A stretch of 7,767 bases of DNA from an uncultured Clostridia bacterium (GTDB lineage Bacteria; Bacillota; Clostridia; Christensenellales; Borkfalkiaceae): NCBI GenBank assembly GCA_947629725.1, contig CANREU010000068.1, positions 1-7,767 of the forward strand. Reading direction: 5' to 3'. Shown piece by piece: positions 1-6,249 of this stretch (the first letter of the stretch is position 1; each line of letters starts with the position of its first letter). The position numbers were made by a program, and so were the translations under genes. The notes beneath the pieces are model-generated. The model was not told where the DNA came from. It saw only the letters and a list, made by a program, of their open reading frames with translations, and searched no databases.

Positions 1-148
1 TATAGCGAAAAAATTGCCCGATCGAACAGATGAGGCCCCCCACGAGAAAGGCGCGCAGACAGTTTTTGAAGTGGCTGGTGGGCGGATCGAAGGAGTTGAC
101 ATAGTTGATGTAGTTACGGTTGCAGTTCGCTTTGGCGCGGCCGTTCAT
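1..148 (-). CDS. spoVAC: Stage V sporulation protein AC, N-terminal part (runs off left edge)
   Basis: The minus strand from the ATG at 148 gives 49 open codons to the window edge. The protein begins MNGRAKANCNRNY. Residues 34-45 read FLVGGLICSIGQ, a membrane-helix motif that I recognise as the conserved start of SpoVAC, preceded by a Pro-Pro and HFKNC stretch as in family members. SpoVAC is an inner-membrane channel component that, with SpoVAD and SpoVAE, moves dipicolinic acid into the forespore and releases it at germination. Family members are about 150 residues long, so roughly two thirds are missing here. The start is supported by GGGAGG eight bases upstream of the ATG. The ATG overlaps the stop of a short upstream ORF (ATGA). 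spoVAD and spoVAE would be expected next, outside the window. The assignment rests on recalled family sequence, not a search. Confidence 0.85.
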   Translation of the reverse strand, partial: MNGRAKANCNRNYINYVNSFDPPTSHFKNCLRAFLVGGLICSIGQFFRY

Positions 149-252
149 GCCTCCGTCCTCCCGCTCTTGCCCTCCGCGCACGGCGGCGCGGGGAAGCAGG
201 ACTCCCTCTCCTCGCGGGTCTTTCCGAGCGGATTTTCCTTGATACGTTTCAT
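145..252 (-). CDS. Possible 35-residue leader ORF overlapping spoVAC
   Basis: An ATG at 252 opens 35 codons that end in TGA at 147-145, overlapping the spoVAC ATG as ATGA. The peptide begins MKRIKENPLGKTREERE, continues through a Cys- and Pro-containing middle (CFPAPPC) and ends KSGRTEA. It is basic and hydrophilic, with no membrane segment or known motif. The overlap is the arrangement used for translational coupling, and the spoVAC ribosome binding site lies inside this ORF. Against it, no good Shine-Dalgarno sequence precedes the ATG and I do not recognise the sequence. It may be a coupled leader peptide, a small sporulation gene or chance. No convincing SigF or SigG promoter could be assigned upstream. 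Confidence 0.3.
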   Translation of the reverse strand: MKRIKENPLGKTREERESCFPAPPCAEGKSGRTEA

Positions 253-373
253 GCCTATACTTTGGAAAATTCCGCGGATTTTTATACCCCATCCCACGGT
301 TTCTTCCATCTCGCACAGGGGCGGGCGCCCTGTACGCCTTCCCCCCTCGGAGGGAAGATGAAGAGCGCACTCC

Positions 374-396
374 TTCTCGGCGCCCCCTTGAGGGGG
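374..396. repeat. Solitary unit of the TTCTCGGCGCC repeat
   Basis: TTCTCGGCGCCCCCTTGAGG followed by three more G matches the first half of the tandem units at 6026-6195. CCCCC and GGGGG around TTGA can form a small hairpin. This shows that the unit is dispersed and not confined to the array upstream of the ABC genes. Confidence 0.65.
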
Positions 397-437
397 TGTT
401 GCGCGATAATCATGGGCGAACCCTCACCCCTACCCCT

Positions 438-454
438 CCCCCTCACGTAGGGGG
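438..454. repeat. C/G-rich hairpin repeat, copy 1
   Basis: CCCCCT (438-443) and AGGGGG (449-454) form a six-base-pair stem around CACGT. Together with the preceding CCCTCACCCC, this segment (421-454) resembles 884-912, where the stem is longer, so the two are copies of one dispersed element. Confidence 0.55.
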
Positions 455-473
455 CTGCTCCCCGCGCCCCTAC

Positions 474-500
474 CCCTCGCCCCCCAATGGAGGGCGAGGG
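474..500. repeat. Inverted repeat CCCTCGCCC / GGGCGAGGG
   Basis: CCCTCGCCC (474-482) and GGGCGAGGG (492-500) are perfect nine-base complements separated by nine bases, a stable hairpin on either strand. No T-tract follows, so it is not called a terminator. Confidence 0.55.
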
Positions 501-541
501 CTGGGCTTCTCGCTTTTCGCGTCATTCCGAACTGTCCTACT

Positions 542-644
542 ACGTCATTCCGAACGAAGTGAGGAATCTCGCTCTTTCGCAAGGAGATCCCTCGACACGC
601 CGCACCGCCCGCGATGCGGGCGGTGCGGCGGCTCGGGATGACGT
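542..644. repeat. Repeat module M1, copy A (103-bp MITE-like element with terminal inverted repeats)
   Basis: The element starts ACGTCATTCCGA and ends TCGGGATGACGT, which are inverted copies with one mismatch over 12 bases. Inside, CGCCGCACCGCCCGC (598-612) pairs perfectly with 616-630 around the loop GAT. The copy at 6323-6425 has the same length and matches at every base outside this loop, where it has ATC. Conceptual translations give VIPNEVRNL and HSERSEESR, strings that turn up as spurious ORFs in many bacterial genomes with this kind of repeat. No flanking target duplication is evident. Confidence 0.85.
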
Positions 645-685
645 GGTGGGAGGGCGAGGGCGCTCTCCGCACCCGTTGCTATAAT

Positions 686-718
686 ACTGCGCGGAGCAGG
701 GTCCCCCTGCGGCAGCGC
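686..718. repeat. Repeat module M2, copy A (33 bp)
   Basis: The module begins ACTGCGCGGAGCAGGG and ends CCCTGCGGCAGCGC. GCAGGG and CCCTGC form a six-base-pair stem around the loop TCC, and GCGC pairs with GCGC outside an internal bulge. The second copy, 6587-6619, has equal length and differs only in the loop (TTT). In this cluster M2 precedes M3. Confidence 0.7.
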
Positions 719-728
719 CATCCCCCTC

Positions 729-810
729 CTCATACCGAGGCTCCGCAGGAGCCGAGTGTATCTTGATTTTAAGATTCACTCACTCCGCCTGCGGCTCCGT
801 TCGGAATGAG
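729..810. repeat. Repeat module M3, copy A (82 bp)
   Basis: The module is bounded by CTCATACCG (729-737) and the near-complement CGGAATGAG (802-810). It contains a hairpin GGCTCC-GCA-GGAGCC, then a longer imperfect stem (GAGTG, ATCTT against AAGAT, CACTC around GATTTT), then CCGC-CT-GCGG. The copy at 6478-6559 has the same length and differs at three bases: two in the GCA loop (ATA there) and one within the imperfect stem. It is non-coding as far as I can see. Confidence 0.75.
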
Positions 811-817
811 GACAGGC

Positions 818-860
818 CAACTTCGTTTCCCATAGGAGAACCTTTCCTCGCGGAAAAGAT
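818..860. repeat. Repeat module M4, copy A (43 bp)
   Basis: CAACTTCGTTTCCC is followed by the triplet ATA, GGAGAA and a small hairpin CTTTCC-TCGC-GGAAAG. The copy at 6673-6715 is the same length with four differences, two of them in the triplet (GCA there). A perfect 12-base palindrome TTTTGCGCAAAA (860-871) follows immediately in this copy only. Confidence 0.65.
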
Positions 861-891
861 TTTGCGCAAAACGATAGAGGCGGACCCTCAC

Positions 892-916
892 CCCTCCCCC
901 TGACGCAGGGGGAGGG
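892..916. repeat. C/G-rich hairpin repeat, copy 2
   Basis: CCCTCCCCCTG (892-902) and CAGGGGGAGGG (906-916) are perfect 11-base complements around ACG. The element resembles 421-454. It lies about 65 bases downstream of the HAD gene stop on the minus strand and might slow or end that transcript. No T-tract follows it, so a terminator role is only possible. Confidence 0.6.
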
Positions 917-979
917 CAAGAAAGCAGGGCAGCGCAGGGGGCCGCATGGTTAGTTCGTCAGCAAAAAATCGCACGAAAC

Positions 980-1651
980 TTATTTCATCCTCTCGAGCGC
1001 CTCGCCGTAGGTCTCCGCGGCGGGGCCCGTGTATCCCTCGGGAATGCCGCGCGGGGCGAAGAGCACGAAATCCACCCCCATGCGGGCGGCGCAGAGGGCG
1101 TCCGATGAGAGGCTGTCCCCCAGCCAAACGGCGCGCTCCCGCGAAAAGCCTTCGATCGCCGAGGCGACGGCGGCGGCGTATTCCGCCGAGGGTTTGTCGC
1201 ACCCCATCTCCTCCGAAATGAAGAGCCCCGAAAGGTAGGGCGCAAAGCCGGCGTCCGCCACGTGCCTGTGCTGGATGTCCGTCCCGCCGTTGGTGACGAG
1301 GTACACCCGCCCCCTCCGGTGCAGCGCGTCCAAGAATTCTCTTGCTCCCGCGAAGGGGAAGCAGACGGCGGGGAAGCCCGCGTAGTAAGCCGCGGCGAGG
1401 GCGGAGACGTCGACCGAGTAGCCGAACTCCCCGCACAGCCTTCCGAAGCGCTCGACTTTGAGTTTTTCGCGGGAGATCTCCCCCCGCTCGAGCGCCTTCC
1501 AAAGCCCCTCGTTGATCGCGTGGAAGCGGCGGTACACCTCCTCCCCCGCGGCGATCCCGAAGGAGGAGAGCGCGGAGAAGAAATTCACCCGCTCGGCGCG
1601 CGGAAAATCGAGGAGGGTGTCGTCGAGATCGAGCAAAAAGATGTCCTTCAT
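980..1651 (-). CDS. HAD-superfamily phosphatase, YjjG/YfnB-like (pyrimidine nucleotidase type)
   Basis: A 223-residue protein with all four haloacid dehalogenase motifs. The nucleophile motif is DLDDTLLD (Asp8, general acid Asp10), motif II is LVTNGG (Thr120), motif III is Lys153 in CDKPS, and motif IV is GDSLSSD (Asp179, Asp184). A helical cap lies between motifs I and II, roughly residues 17-95. Cap residues NEGLWKALERGEIS and the later FISEEMGCDKP resemble YjjG-type enzymes, which dephosphorylate nucleoside monophosphates, including non-canonical pyrimidines. The fold family is clear, but the substrate is inference. A soluble cytoplasmic enzyme is expected. The start ATG at 1651 has GGGAGG just upstream and overlaps the helD stop by four bases (ATGA), so the two genes are probably one transcript with coupled translation. 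Confidence 0.88.
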   Translation of the reverse strand: MKDIFLLDLDDTLLDFPRAERVNFFSALSSFGIAAGEEVYRRFHAINEGLWKALERGEISREKLKVERFGRLCGEFGYSVDVSALAAAYYAGFPAVCFPFAGAREFLDALHRRGRVYLVTNGGTDIQHRHVADAGFAPYLSGLFISEEMGCDKPSAEYAAAVASAIEGFSRERAVWLGDSLSSDALCAARMGVDFVLFAPRGIPEGYTGPAAETYGEALERMK

Positions 1652-4014
1652 CCTTCCTCCCTCACCACCACGAGCTCGCGGAGAGCGCGGGTGTAGGCGA
1701 TGTATTTTTCATGTTCGGTCATGCCGCGGTCATACACGGCGACGGCGGAAAATTCCAGTCCCTTGCTCTCAAAGGGGGTCATGACGTTGATCTTCGTGCG
1801 CGAGAGCTTCTCCGTTGCCGAAAGCAACACGTACCCCCTCTTTTTGAACAGGGGGAGGTGCTCCTCCTTCGCGATGACCGCCTTCGAGCCCTGCTTGCCG
1901 CGGAAGAACGCCCCCACCTGCCGCGGGCGGACGGAGACGACGGGCTCCCCGTGCAAGCCGATGGGCTCCATCTCGGCGTCGAGGGTCTGCGAGACGAACT
2001 CCACGATCTCGTTGGTGTTGCGGTAGTTCTGCACCAGCGTGTATTCGTTGCAGGCGAGGCACTCCCAGCTCTTCACTCCCCGCCACGGGGTGACGTTCTG
2101 TTTGAGATCGCCGAATACGTTGAAGGCCGCGCCGTCGTGGATGCGCCGCAAAAGTTCATACTCGCCCTCGGAGACGTCCTGCCCCTCGTCGACGAACACC
2201 AGCCCGTAGCGCGGGGTGAGCTTCCTGCCCGCCGCCGTGAGAGCGTAGGAGATGGCGTAGCCGTCGGAGGGATAGAGCCCCTTCATGCCGTAGCGCGCCT
2301 TGTATTTTTTCACCGTATTACGATAGATCCAGCGCGCAATATCGACCCCATCCTTGCATTTTCCGAGGGAAACACAGTCGGACGAGGTACGGATGACGGC
2401 GAAAAATCCCTCGAAAAGTCCGAGGTCTTCCCCCATCTCCCCCACCGTGGCGCGGATCTTTTCGATCTCGCTTATGAGCTCCTCGCGGCGGGCGATCCGC
2501 TCGGCATAGGCGAGCTCCTCCTCCGACCCGCGGCGCACGCGGTAGCGCCCCAAATCCGCGATCTCCCGCTCCACCGTGGAACGGAGGGTGTCGAGATCGG
2601 CCTGCGCCTGCGCGAAGACCTTCTCCGCCCCCGAGCACACCGTCTGCGCGCAGCGGTAGAACTCCGCGAAGTAGCGGAAGAAGCGGTCCGCCGTGGGCTC
2701 CTCGCTCCCGAGGGTGCGGGCGAGAAAGTCCTCCGCCTGCACGAAGGCGCTCATCACCCCGCGGAAGGGCTTCGTAAAATAGAATCCCCCCGCCTTGTCG
2801 TCCTTCAATTCCCCGAGGACGGCCCGCCGCACCCGCGTGGAGGCGTTCTTCACGCGCACATATTTCTCCGAACGGCGGCGGCAGTCGGCAAGGGCTTTCT
2901 CTGCGACCTCGCGGCACTCGCGCGAGGAAAACAGCCCGCGCACGTCCTCCCACAGCCGCAAAAGATCCGCCTCCGTCTCCCTTTGGAAGGCGGGCGAATA
3001 GAGGAAGGCGAGGTAGTCCTCCCGCTCCCTTTCCCCCGTGAGCTTGCTCTTTAAGTCGATCCCCTCGTTTGCGAGGGCGCGGAAGTAGTAATTTTTGAGG
3101 GTGACGGTGCGCACGCTCTCGAGCTCGAGTGCCTTTGCGAGCTCATCGATGAAGGCGTTGAAACTGTCGGACGGGGTGATGACGAGCACGTCCCGCGGCT
3201 GAAGCGCCTCGTTGTTGTACATGAGGTAGCTGAGGCGGTGCAGGAGGATCATCGTCTTGCCGCTCCCCGCGCACCCCTGCAAGACAAAGCTCTCCCTCTC
3301 GGGCAGGGTGACGATCGCAAACTGCTTTTCCTGTATCGTCTCGATGATGTCGCGGACGTGCGCGTCGTCCTTTCTGCTCTTTATGATGCTGCGCAGATAC
3401 GGATCGAAGAGGATCTCCTCGTCCCGCCCCGCGATCTCCTCGGGGGTGAGCACGTCCTTTACGGAGAGGTATTCGTTCTTGAAAGCGGTGAGTTTGCCGC
3501 TCTTTACCGAGAGGGCGCGGCGAAGGACGGTGCGGTAGTCGTATTCGTTTACGGAGAACCGCACGCAGCTCTTCTGATAGTAACGGAGGGCGAGGGGGGC
3601 GCGCCAGTCGACGATCTCGAGCTGCATGTCCCCCTTCTTGCCGATATAGTAGCTGTTATACCCCTCCTTGTCGTCCACGACGTCCAAACGGGCGAAGTAG
3701 GGATCGGAGAAGAAGCAGCGGTATTCGTTAAGACGCTTGGTGGCGGCGGCGATCTCCGCGAGCTGCTCTTGGACGGCGCGGTAGTCCTCCGCCGTGTACT
3801 TCTCCCCTCCCGAGAGCCGCGCGATCTCCCCCTTCGCCTCCGCAATGCGCTTTTGATAGCGGGAGACGTAGCGGATCTTGAGCATGGCGAGAACGGCGGC
3901 AAGGTGCTCCTCTTCGTATGCGAGCTGCTGCGCCTCGTCGAGGAGGGCGAGATACCACTCCTTGTCCGCCTTCTTCTTGGGATTGAGTTGCCGTTTGATC
4001 CCTGTAAGATCCAT
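1648..4014 (-). CDS. helD: HelD-like UvrD/Rep-family helicase (RNA polymerase recycling factor)
   Basis: A 788-residue protein, close to the size of Bacillus HelD. The N-terminal region, about residues 20-98, is highly charged and helical, as expected for the coiled-coil arm that enters the RNA polymerase channel. A HelD-type DWRAP motif lies at 136-140. Superfamily 1 helicase motifs follow: Walker A GCAGSGKT (247-254), Walker B VDEGQD (608-613), GDLKQ (635-639), NYR (663-665), KGLEF (751-755) and YIAYTRA (771-777). The long insertion between Walker A and Walker B is typical of HelD. HelD uses ATP to release stalled RNA polymerase from nucleic acid and recycle it. The start at 4014 has GGGAG eight bases upstream. 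All motifs look intact. The gene sits behind an AT-rich gap and overlaps the HAD gene downstream. A general DNA helicase is the less likely alternative. Confidence 0.88.
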   Translation of the reverse strand: MDLTGIKRQLNPKKKADKEWYLALLDEAQQLAYEEEHLAAVLAMLKIRYVSRYQKRIAEAKGEIARLSGGEKYTAEDYRAVQEQLAEIAAATKRLNEYRCFFSDPYFARLDVVDDKEGYNSYYIGKKGDMQLEIVDWRAPLALRYYQKSCVRFSVNEYDYRTVLRRALSVKSGKLTAFKNEYLSVKDVLTPEEIAGRDEEILFDPYLRSIIKSRKDDAHVRDIIETIQEKQFAIVTLPERESFVLQGCAGSGKTMILLHRLSYLMYNNEALQPRDVLVITPSDSFNAFIDELAKALELESVRTVTLKNYYFRALANEGIDLKSKLTGEREREDYLAFLYSPAFQRETEADLLRLWEDVRGLFSSRECREVAEKALADCRRRSEKYVRVKNASTRVRRAVLGELKDDKAGGFYFTKPFRGVMSAFVQAEDFLARTLGSEEPTADRFFRYFAEFYRCAQTVCSGAEKVFAQAQADLDTLRSTVEREIADLGRYRVRRGSEEELAYAERIARREELISEIEKIRATVGEMGEDLGLFEGFFAVIRTSSDCVSLGKCKDGVDIARWIYRNTVKKYKARYGMKGLYPSDGYAISYALTAAGRKLTPRYGLVFVDEGQDVSEGEYELLRRIHDGAAFNVFGDLKQNVTPWRGVKSWECLACNEYTLVQNYRNTNEIVEFVSQTLDAEMEPIGLHGEPVVSVRPRQVGAFFRGKQGSKAVIAKEEHLPLFKKRGYVLLSATEKLSRTKINVMTPFESKGLEFSAVAVYDRGMTEHEKYIAYTRALRELVVVREEG

Positions 4015-4039
4015 CCGCCGCGCTCCCTCTCTTGGGGAT

Positions 4040-4058
4040 ATTATCTCTTATGATACCA
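4040..4058 (-). promoter_or_regulatory. Candidate -10 region for helD
   Basis: On the minus strand TGGTATCAT (4058-4050) fits an extended -10 element (TG-N-TATCAT), and GATAAT (4045-4040) is a second -10-like hexamer. Neither has a good -35 hexamer at 16-18 bases. The AT-rich gap after the ABC terminator is where the helD-HAD promoter should be. Confidence 0.35.
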
Positions 4059-4113
4059 CACTTTTCCGAAAACGGGGTCGTTTTTCCGAAAAATTTTCTC
4101 GCGAAAAAGCACG

Positions 4114-4136
4114 AAAAAAGAGGCCTATGCCTCTTT
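4114..4136 (-). terminator. Intrinsic terminator of the ABC transporter operon
   Basis: Read on the minus strand, AAAGAGGC (4136-4129) and GCCTCTTT (4124-4117) form a perfect eight-base-pair stem around the tetraloop ATAG. The run of T continues to 4114, giving six consecutive T at the end. The permease stop codon TAG (4127-4125) lies inside the loop, so the last codons of the gene form the 5' arm. This separates the ABC operon from helD. Confidence 0.85.
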
Positions 4137-5087
4137 CTCCTCTTTTGGATCCTTTTTACGCTTCCCGCCCCGCCCGCGTCTTCCCCTCTTTTCCGCAAAA
4201 CAGAGCCCGAGGAAGACGGCGGCAAGGAGCATGCAGGCGAGCGCGAGCACAAGGTAGCACCCCCATTCGGGCACGGCGTGCCCGAAGAAGGAGACCGTGC
4301 AGTCGAACCCCTCTTCGAGCCCCGCTATAAGGGCGGGCGGAAGACCGCCTCCGACCGCACCGATCGCGCCGCCCATGAGGTGGGCGTGGAGGAGAACGGT
4401 CCCGTAGGTCGCGGGGAGGCAGGAGATGAGATCCCCGAGCCAACCCGCCATGTTCCCGATGGGAATGTACGCGCCGCACAAAAAGCCGTAAGCCGCCGAG
4501 ACGGTCGCCTGTATCGCGACGACCGCCCCCTGCGTGCGCAGAAAACGGCACACGAGGGAGGAGAGCGCCGTCCCGAAAAAGACGAGGAGGAGGGTGTCGG
4601 CGAGGGCGAGGAAGAAGTCGGCGGCGGAGAGGTGCCAGCCCGCGATCGTCATGTAGACGAACCCCGCGCCGAGCGCGACGAAACAGATCGCCGCCGTCAC
4701 AAGATAGGTAGAAAGGAAGTAGGAAAAGTAGACGACGGGGCGGGGCACGGGAGTCACGAAGATGTCGTCCGCCTGTCCGCCCGCCCTGTCCTGCACCATG
4801 ATGGTGTTGGCGGTGAAGGCGACGGTGACGGCGCACACCGCGACGAGCGAGGAGACGAGCCACCCGCTCGCAATGCTCTCCACCTCCGCCCCCGTGACCG
4901 AAACGCCCTCGAGGACGCTGCGGATGCTGTCGCGGTAGACATTCCCCAAAAAGGCGATGAAGAGGAAGAGCAGGATGAGCGGGGAGAGAAGGGAGGGAAG
5001 AAAGGTCCCCTTGTCGCGGAAGAAGAGCTTGCAGTTGCGCGCAACGAGGGCGCGGAGGGAGAGGGCTCCCGCTTTGAATGCAGTCAT
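4125..5087 (-). CDS. ABC-2 type transporter permease
   Basis: A 320-residue membrane protein partnered with the ATPase encoded just upstream. A short cytoplasmic N-terminus containing LFFRDKGTFLPS (21-32) leads into about six hydrophobic segments, near residues 32-49, 75-97, 118-147, 157-178, 187-209 and 276-297. This is the usual ABC-2 membrane domain of drug, antibiotic and polysaccharide exporters. A VQDRAGGQADDIFVTPVPR stretch (98-116) after the second segment resembles the cytoplasmic coupling loop of this family. The last 22 residues form an unusually charged Lys/Arg then Glu-rich tail (GRRGRGGKRKKDPKEEKEA). The start ATG at 5087 has GGAGGGG upstream and overlaps the ATPase stop by four bases, indicating coupled translation. 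The exported substrate cannot be read from sequence. Confidence 0.85.
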   Translation of the reverse strand: MTAFKAGALSLRALVARNCKLFFRDKGTFLPSLLSPLILLFLFIAFLGNVYRDSIRSVLEGVSVTGAEVESIASGWLVSSLVAVCAVTVAFTANTIMVQDRAGGQADDIFVTPVPRPVVYFSYFLSTYLVTAAICFVALGAGFVYMTIAGWHLSAADFFLALADTLLLVFFGTALSSLVCRFLRTQGAVVAIQATVSAAYGFLCGAYIPIGNMAGWLGDLISCLPATYGTVLLHAHLMGGAIGAVGGGLPPALIAGLEEGFDCTVSFFGHAVPEWGCYLVLALACMLLAAVFLGLCFAEKRGRRGRGGKRKKDPKEEKEA

Positions 5088-5986
5088 TGTTCCCCTCCTT
5101 CGGCACGCTTCCCTGTTACGGCGAGGAACACGTCGTCCATGCCCCCTTTGGTCACTTCAAAATCAGTGAAGAGCTCTGGATATTTTACGATGAGCGCCGC
5201 GGCTTCCGCCGTATCTTTCACGAAGATCCGCACCCCATTCCCCACTTTTTCGTATTTCAGCCCAAACTCACGGACCCGCTCTTCGTCGCCGTAGAGGGTG
5301 ATGAAGTCCCCCGTGTAGCGGTTCTTGAGCCCGAGAGGAGTGTCGTCCGCGAGGATCTTTCCCCCATCGATGATCACGACGCGGTCGGCGTCCGCCGCTT
5401 CCTCCATGTAGTGGGTGGTGAGAAAAACAGTGAGCTCGCGGGACTTGCGGAGGGCGTGCACCGTCTTCCATACGCCCCGCCTCGTCTGCGGATCGAGCCC
5501 CGTCGTCGGCTCGTCGAGGATGAGGACGGCGGGGTCGTGGACGAGGGCGCGCGCAATGTCCACGCGGCGGCGCTGCCCGCCCGAGAGCTTCCCTACGGGG
5601 CGTTTTGCGATCGTTTTGAGCTCGAAAAGGTCGGAAAGCTCCCCGAATTTGCGTTCAAACGCCCTGCCCGTCACCCCATAGAGGGCGGCGCGGCAGGCAA
5701 GATTGTCGCGCACGGAGAGGGCGCGGTCGAGCACGCTGTCTTGGAATACGACCCCGAGCGAGCGCTTCACTTCGTCGCCGCTGCCCGCCTCATGGCCCGC
5801 CACCTCCACGCTGCCGCTGTCCGCAGACGTCCTTCCGCACACGACGGAGATGGTCGTGCTCTTGCCCGCGCCGTTCACGCCGAGAAAGGCGAAGAACTCC
5901 CCTTTCCCGACCGAGAAGGAGATGTCGTCCACCGCCTTCACGGCGCCGTAGTATTTTTTGAGATGGGATATTTCAATGATATTCAT
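5084..5986 (-). CDS. ABC transporter ATP-binding protein, DrrA/CcmA-like exporter ATPase
   Basis: A 300-residue protein with a complete nucleotide-binding domain: Walker A GVNGAGKST (36-44), Q-loop Gln82, signature LSGGQ (134-138), Walker B LILDEP (155-160), D-loop GLD (163-165) and switch His192. The C-terminal part, about 225-300, ending GGMDDVFLAVTGK, matches the extra domain seen in daunorubicin-resistance-type export ATPases. It should power export with the ABC-2 permease that follows. I chose ATG 5986 because MNIIEISHLKKYYG is the usual family N-terminus and an AAGAGAG-like ribosome binding site lies close upstream (5990-5996). The frame stays open 106 codons further upstream, but only through tandem repeats. 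No clear promoter lies directly upstream. The nearest candidate controlling gene is the TetR regulator beyond the repeats. Confidence 0.9.
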   Translation of the reverse strand: MNIIEISHLKKYYGAVKAVDDISFSVGKGEFFAFLGVNGAGKSTTISVVCGRTSADSGSVEVAGHEAGSGDEVKRSLGVVFQDSVLDRALSVRDNLACRAALYGVTGRAFERKFGELSDLFELKTIAKRPVGKLSGGQRRRVDIARALVHDPAVLILDEPTTGLDPQTRRGVWKTVHALRKSRELTVFLTTHYMEEAADADRVVIIDGGKILADDTPLGLKNRYTGDFITLYGDEERVREFGLKYEKVGNGVRIFVKDTAEAAALIVKYPELFTDFEVTKGGMDDVFLAVTGKRAEGGEQ

Positions 5987-6025
5987 AGGCTCTCTTTTGG
6001 TAGTTTTTGCGACATGGGGTACGAA

Positions 6026-6195
6026 TTCTCGGCGCCCCCCTGAGGGGGAGCTGTCACGCCTGCCCTCCTCTTCTCGGCGCCCCCTTGAGGGAATTGTCAC
6101 GCCTGCCCTCCCTTCTCGGCGCCACCTTGAGGGAATTGTCACGCCTGCTCTCCCTTCTCGGCGCCACCTTGAGGGGGAGCTGTCACGCCTGCCCT
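6026..6195. repeat. Tandem array of four 42/45-bp units
   Basis: Units beginning TTCTCGGCGCC start at 6026, 6071, 6113 and 6155, with periods of 45, 42 and 42. Each unit contains C/A-rich, TTGAGGG and GTCACGCCTGC segments. The middle two are nearly identical. All periods are multiples of three and no stop appears in the ATPase frame, so a 14-residue periodic peptide could be read in theory. The array occupies the presumed untranslated region 40-210 bases before the ABC ATPase gene. Related sequence occurs once at 374-396. Confidence 0.85.
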
Positions 6196-6205
6196 TTGGC
6201 GTGAC
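6182..6205. repeat. Hairpin GTCACGCC / GGCGTGAC at the array edge
   Basis: GTCACGCC (6182-6189, part of the last tandem unit) pairs perfectly with GGCGTGAC (6198-6205) around eight bases. It could fold in the leader RNA of the ABC genes. No regulatory role is shown. Confidence 0.5.
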
Positions 6206-6249
6206 TGAGGGGGTGTCGTTGTGCAAACACCCTTTACGTTCATCCGTCA

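Larger units (their letters stand above)
253..541. other. Intergenic repeat-rich stretch, no supported gene
   Basis: Between the spoVAC leader and repeat cluster A there is no ORF with both a ribosome binding site and protein-like composition. The stretch holds low-complexity C/G-rich segments and several short inverted repeats. ACAGGG and CCCTGT face each other near 315-332. CTTCCC (338-343) faces GGGAAG (352-357). A single unit related to the 42-bp tandem repeat of the right half lies at 374-396. Two GC-rich hairpins follow (438-454 and 474-500). One extra copy of the M1 end sequence CGTCATTCCGAAC lies at 520-532, 23 bases before the copy that begins M1. Confidence 0.6.

Noticed and set aside
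14..361. Plus-strand ORF of 115 codons at the left edge
   Set aside because: It runs antisense through the spoVAC start and into repeats. The minus strand gives a recognisable SpoVAC N-terminus with a ribosome binding site.
396..684. Small ORFs with VIPNEVRNL or HSERSEESR-like translations (also at 6300-6430)
   Set aside because: These are translations of repeat M1, readable in several frames on both strands, and without translation signals.
680..685. TATAAT on the plus strand as a promoter
   Set aside because: There is no -35 hexamer at a proper distance, no plus-strand gene downstream, and the sequence is not kept in the second repeat cluster.
960..979. T-run after the HAD gene as an intrinsic terminator
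   Set aside because: Six T are present on the minus strand near 969-964, but no stable stem directly precedes them.
1711..3054. Plus-strand ORF of 447 codons inside helD
   Set aside because: It is antisense to intact helicase motifs and has the Arg/His/Pro-rich composition typical of GC-rich shadow frames.
4032..5294. Plus-strand ORF of 420 codons across the ABC permease
   Set aside because: It is antisense to a clear membrane protein gene, extremely rich in charged residues, and has no ribosome binding site.
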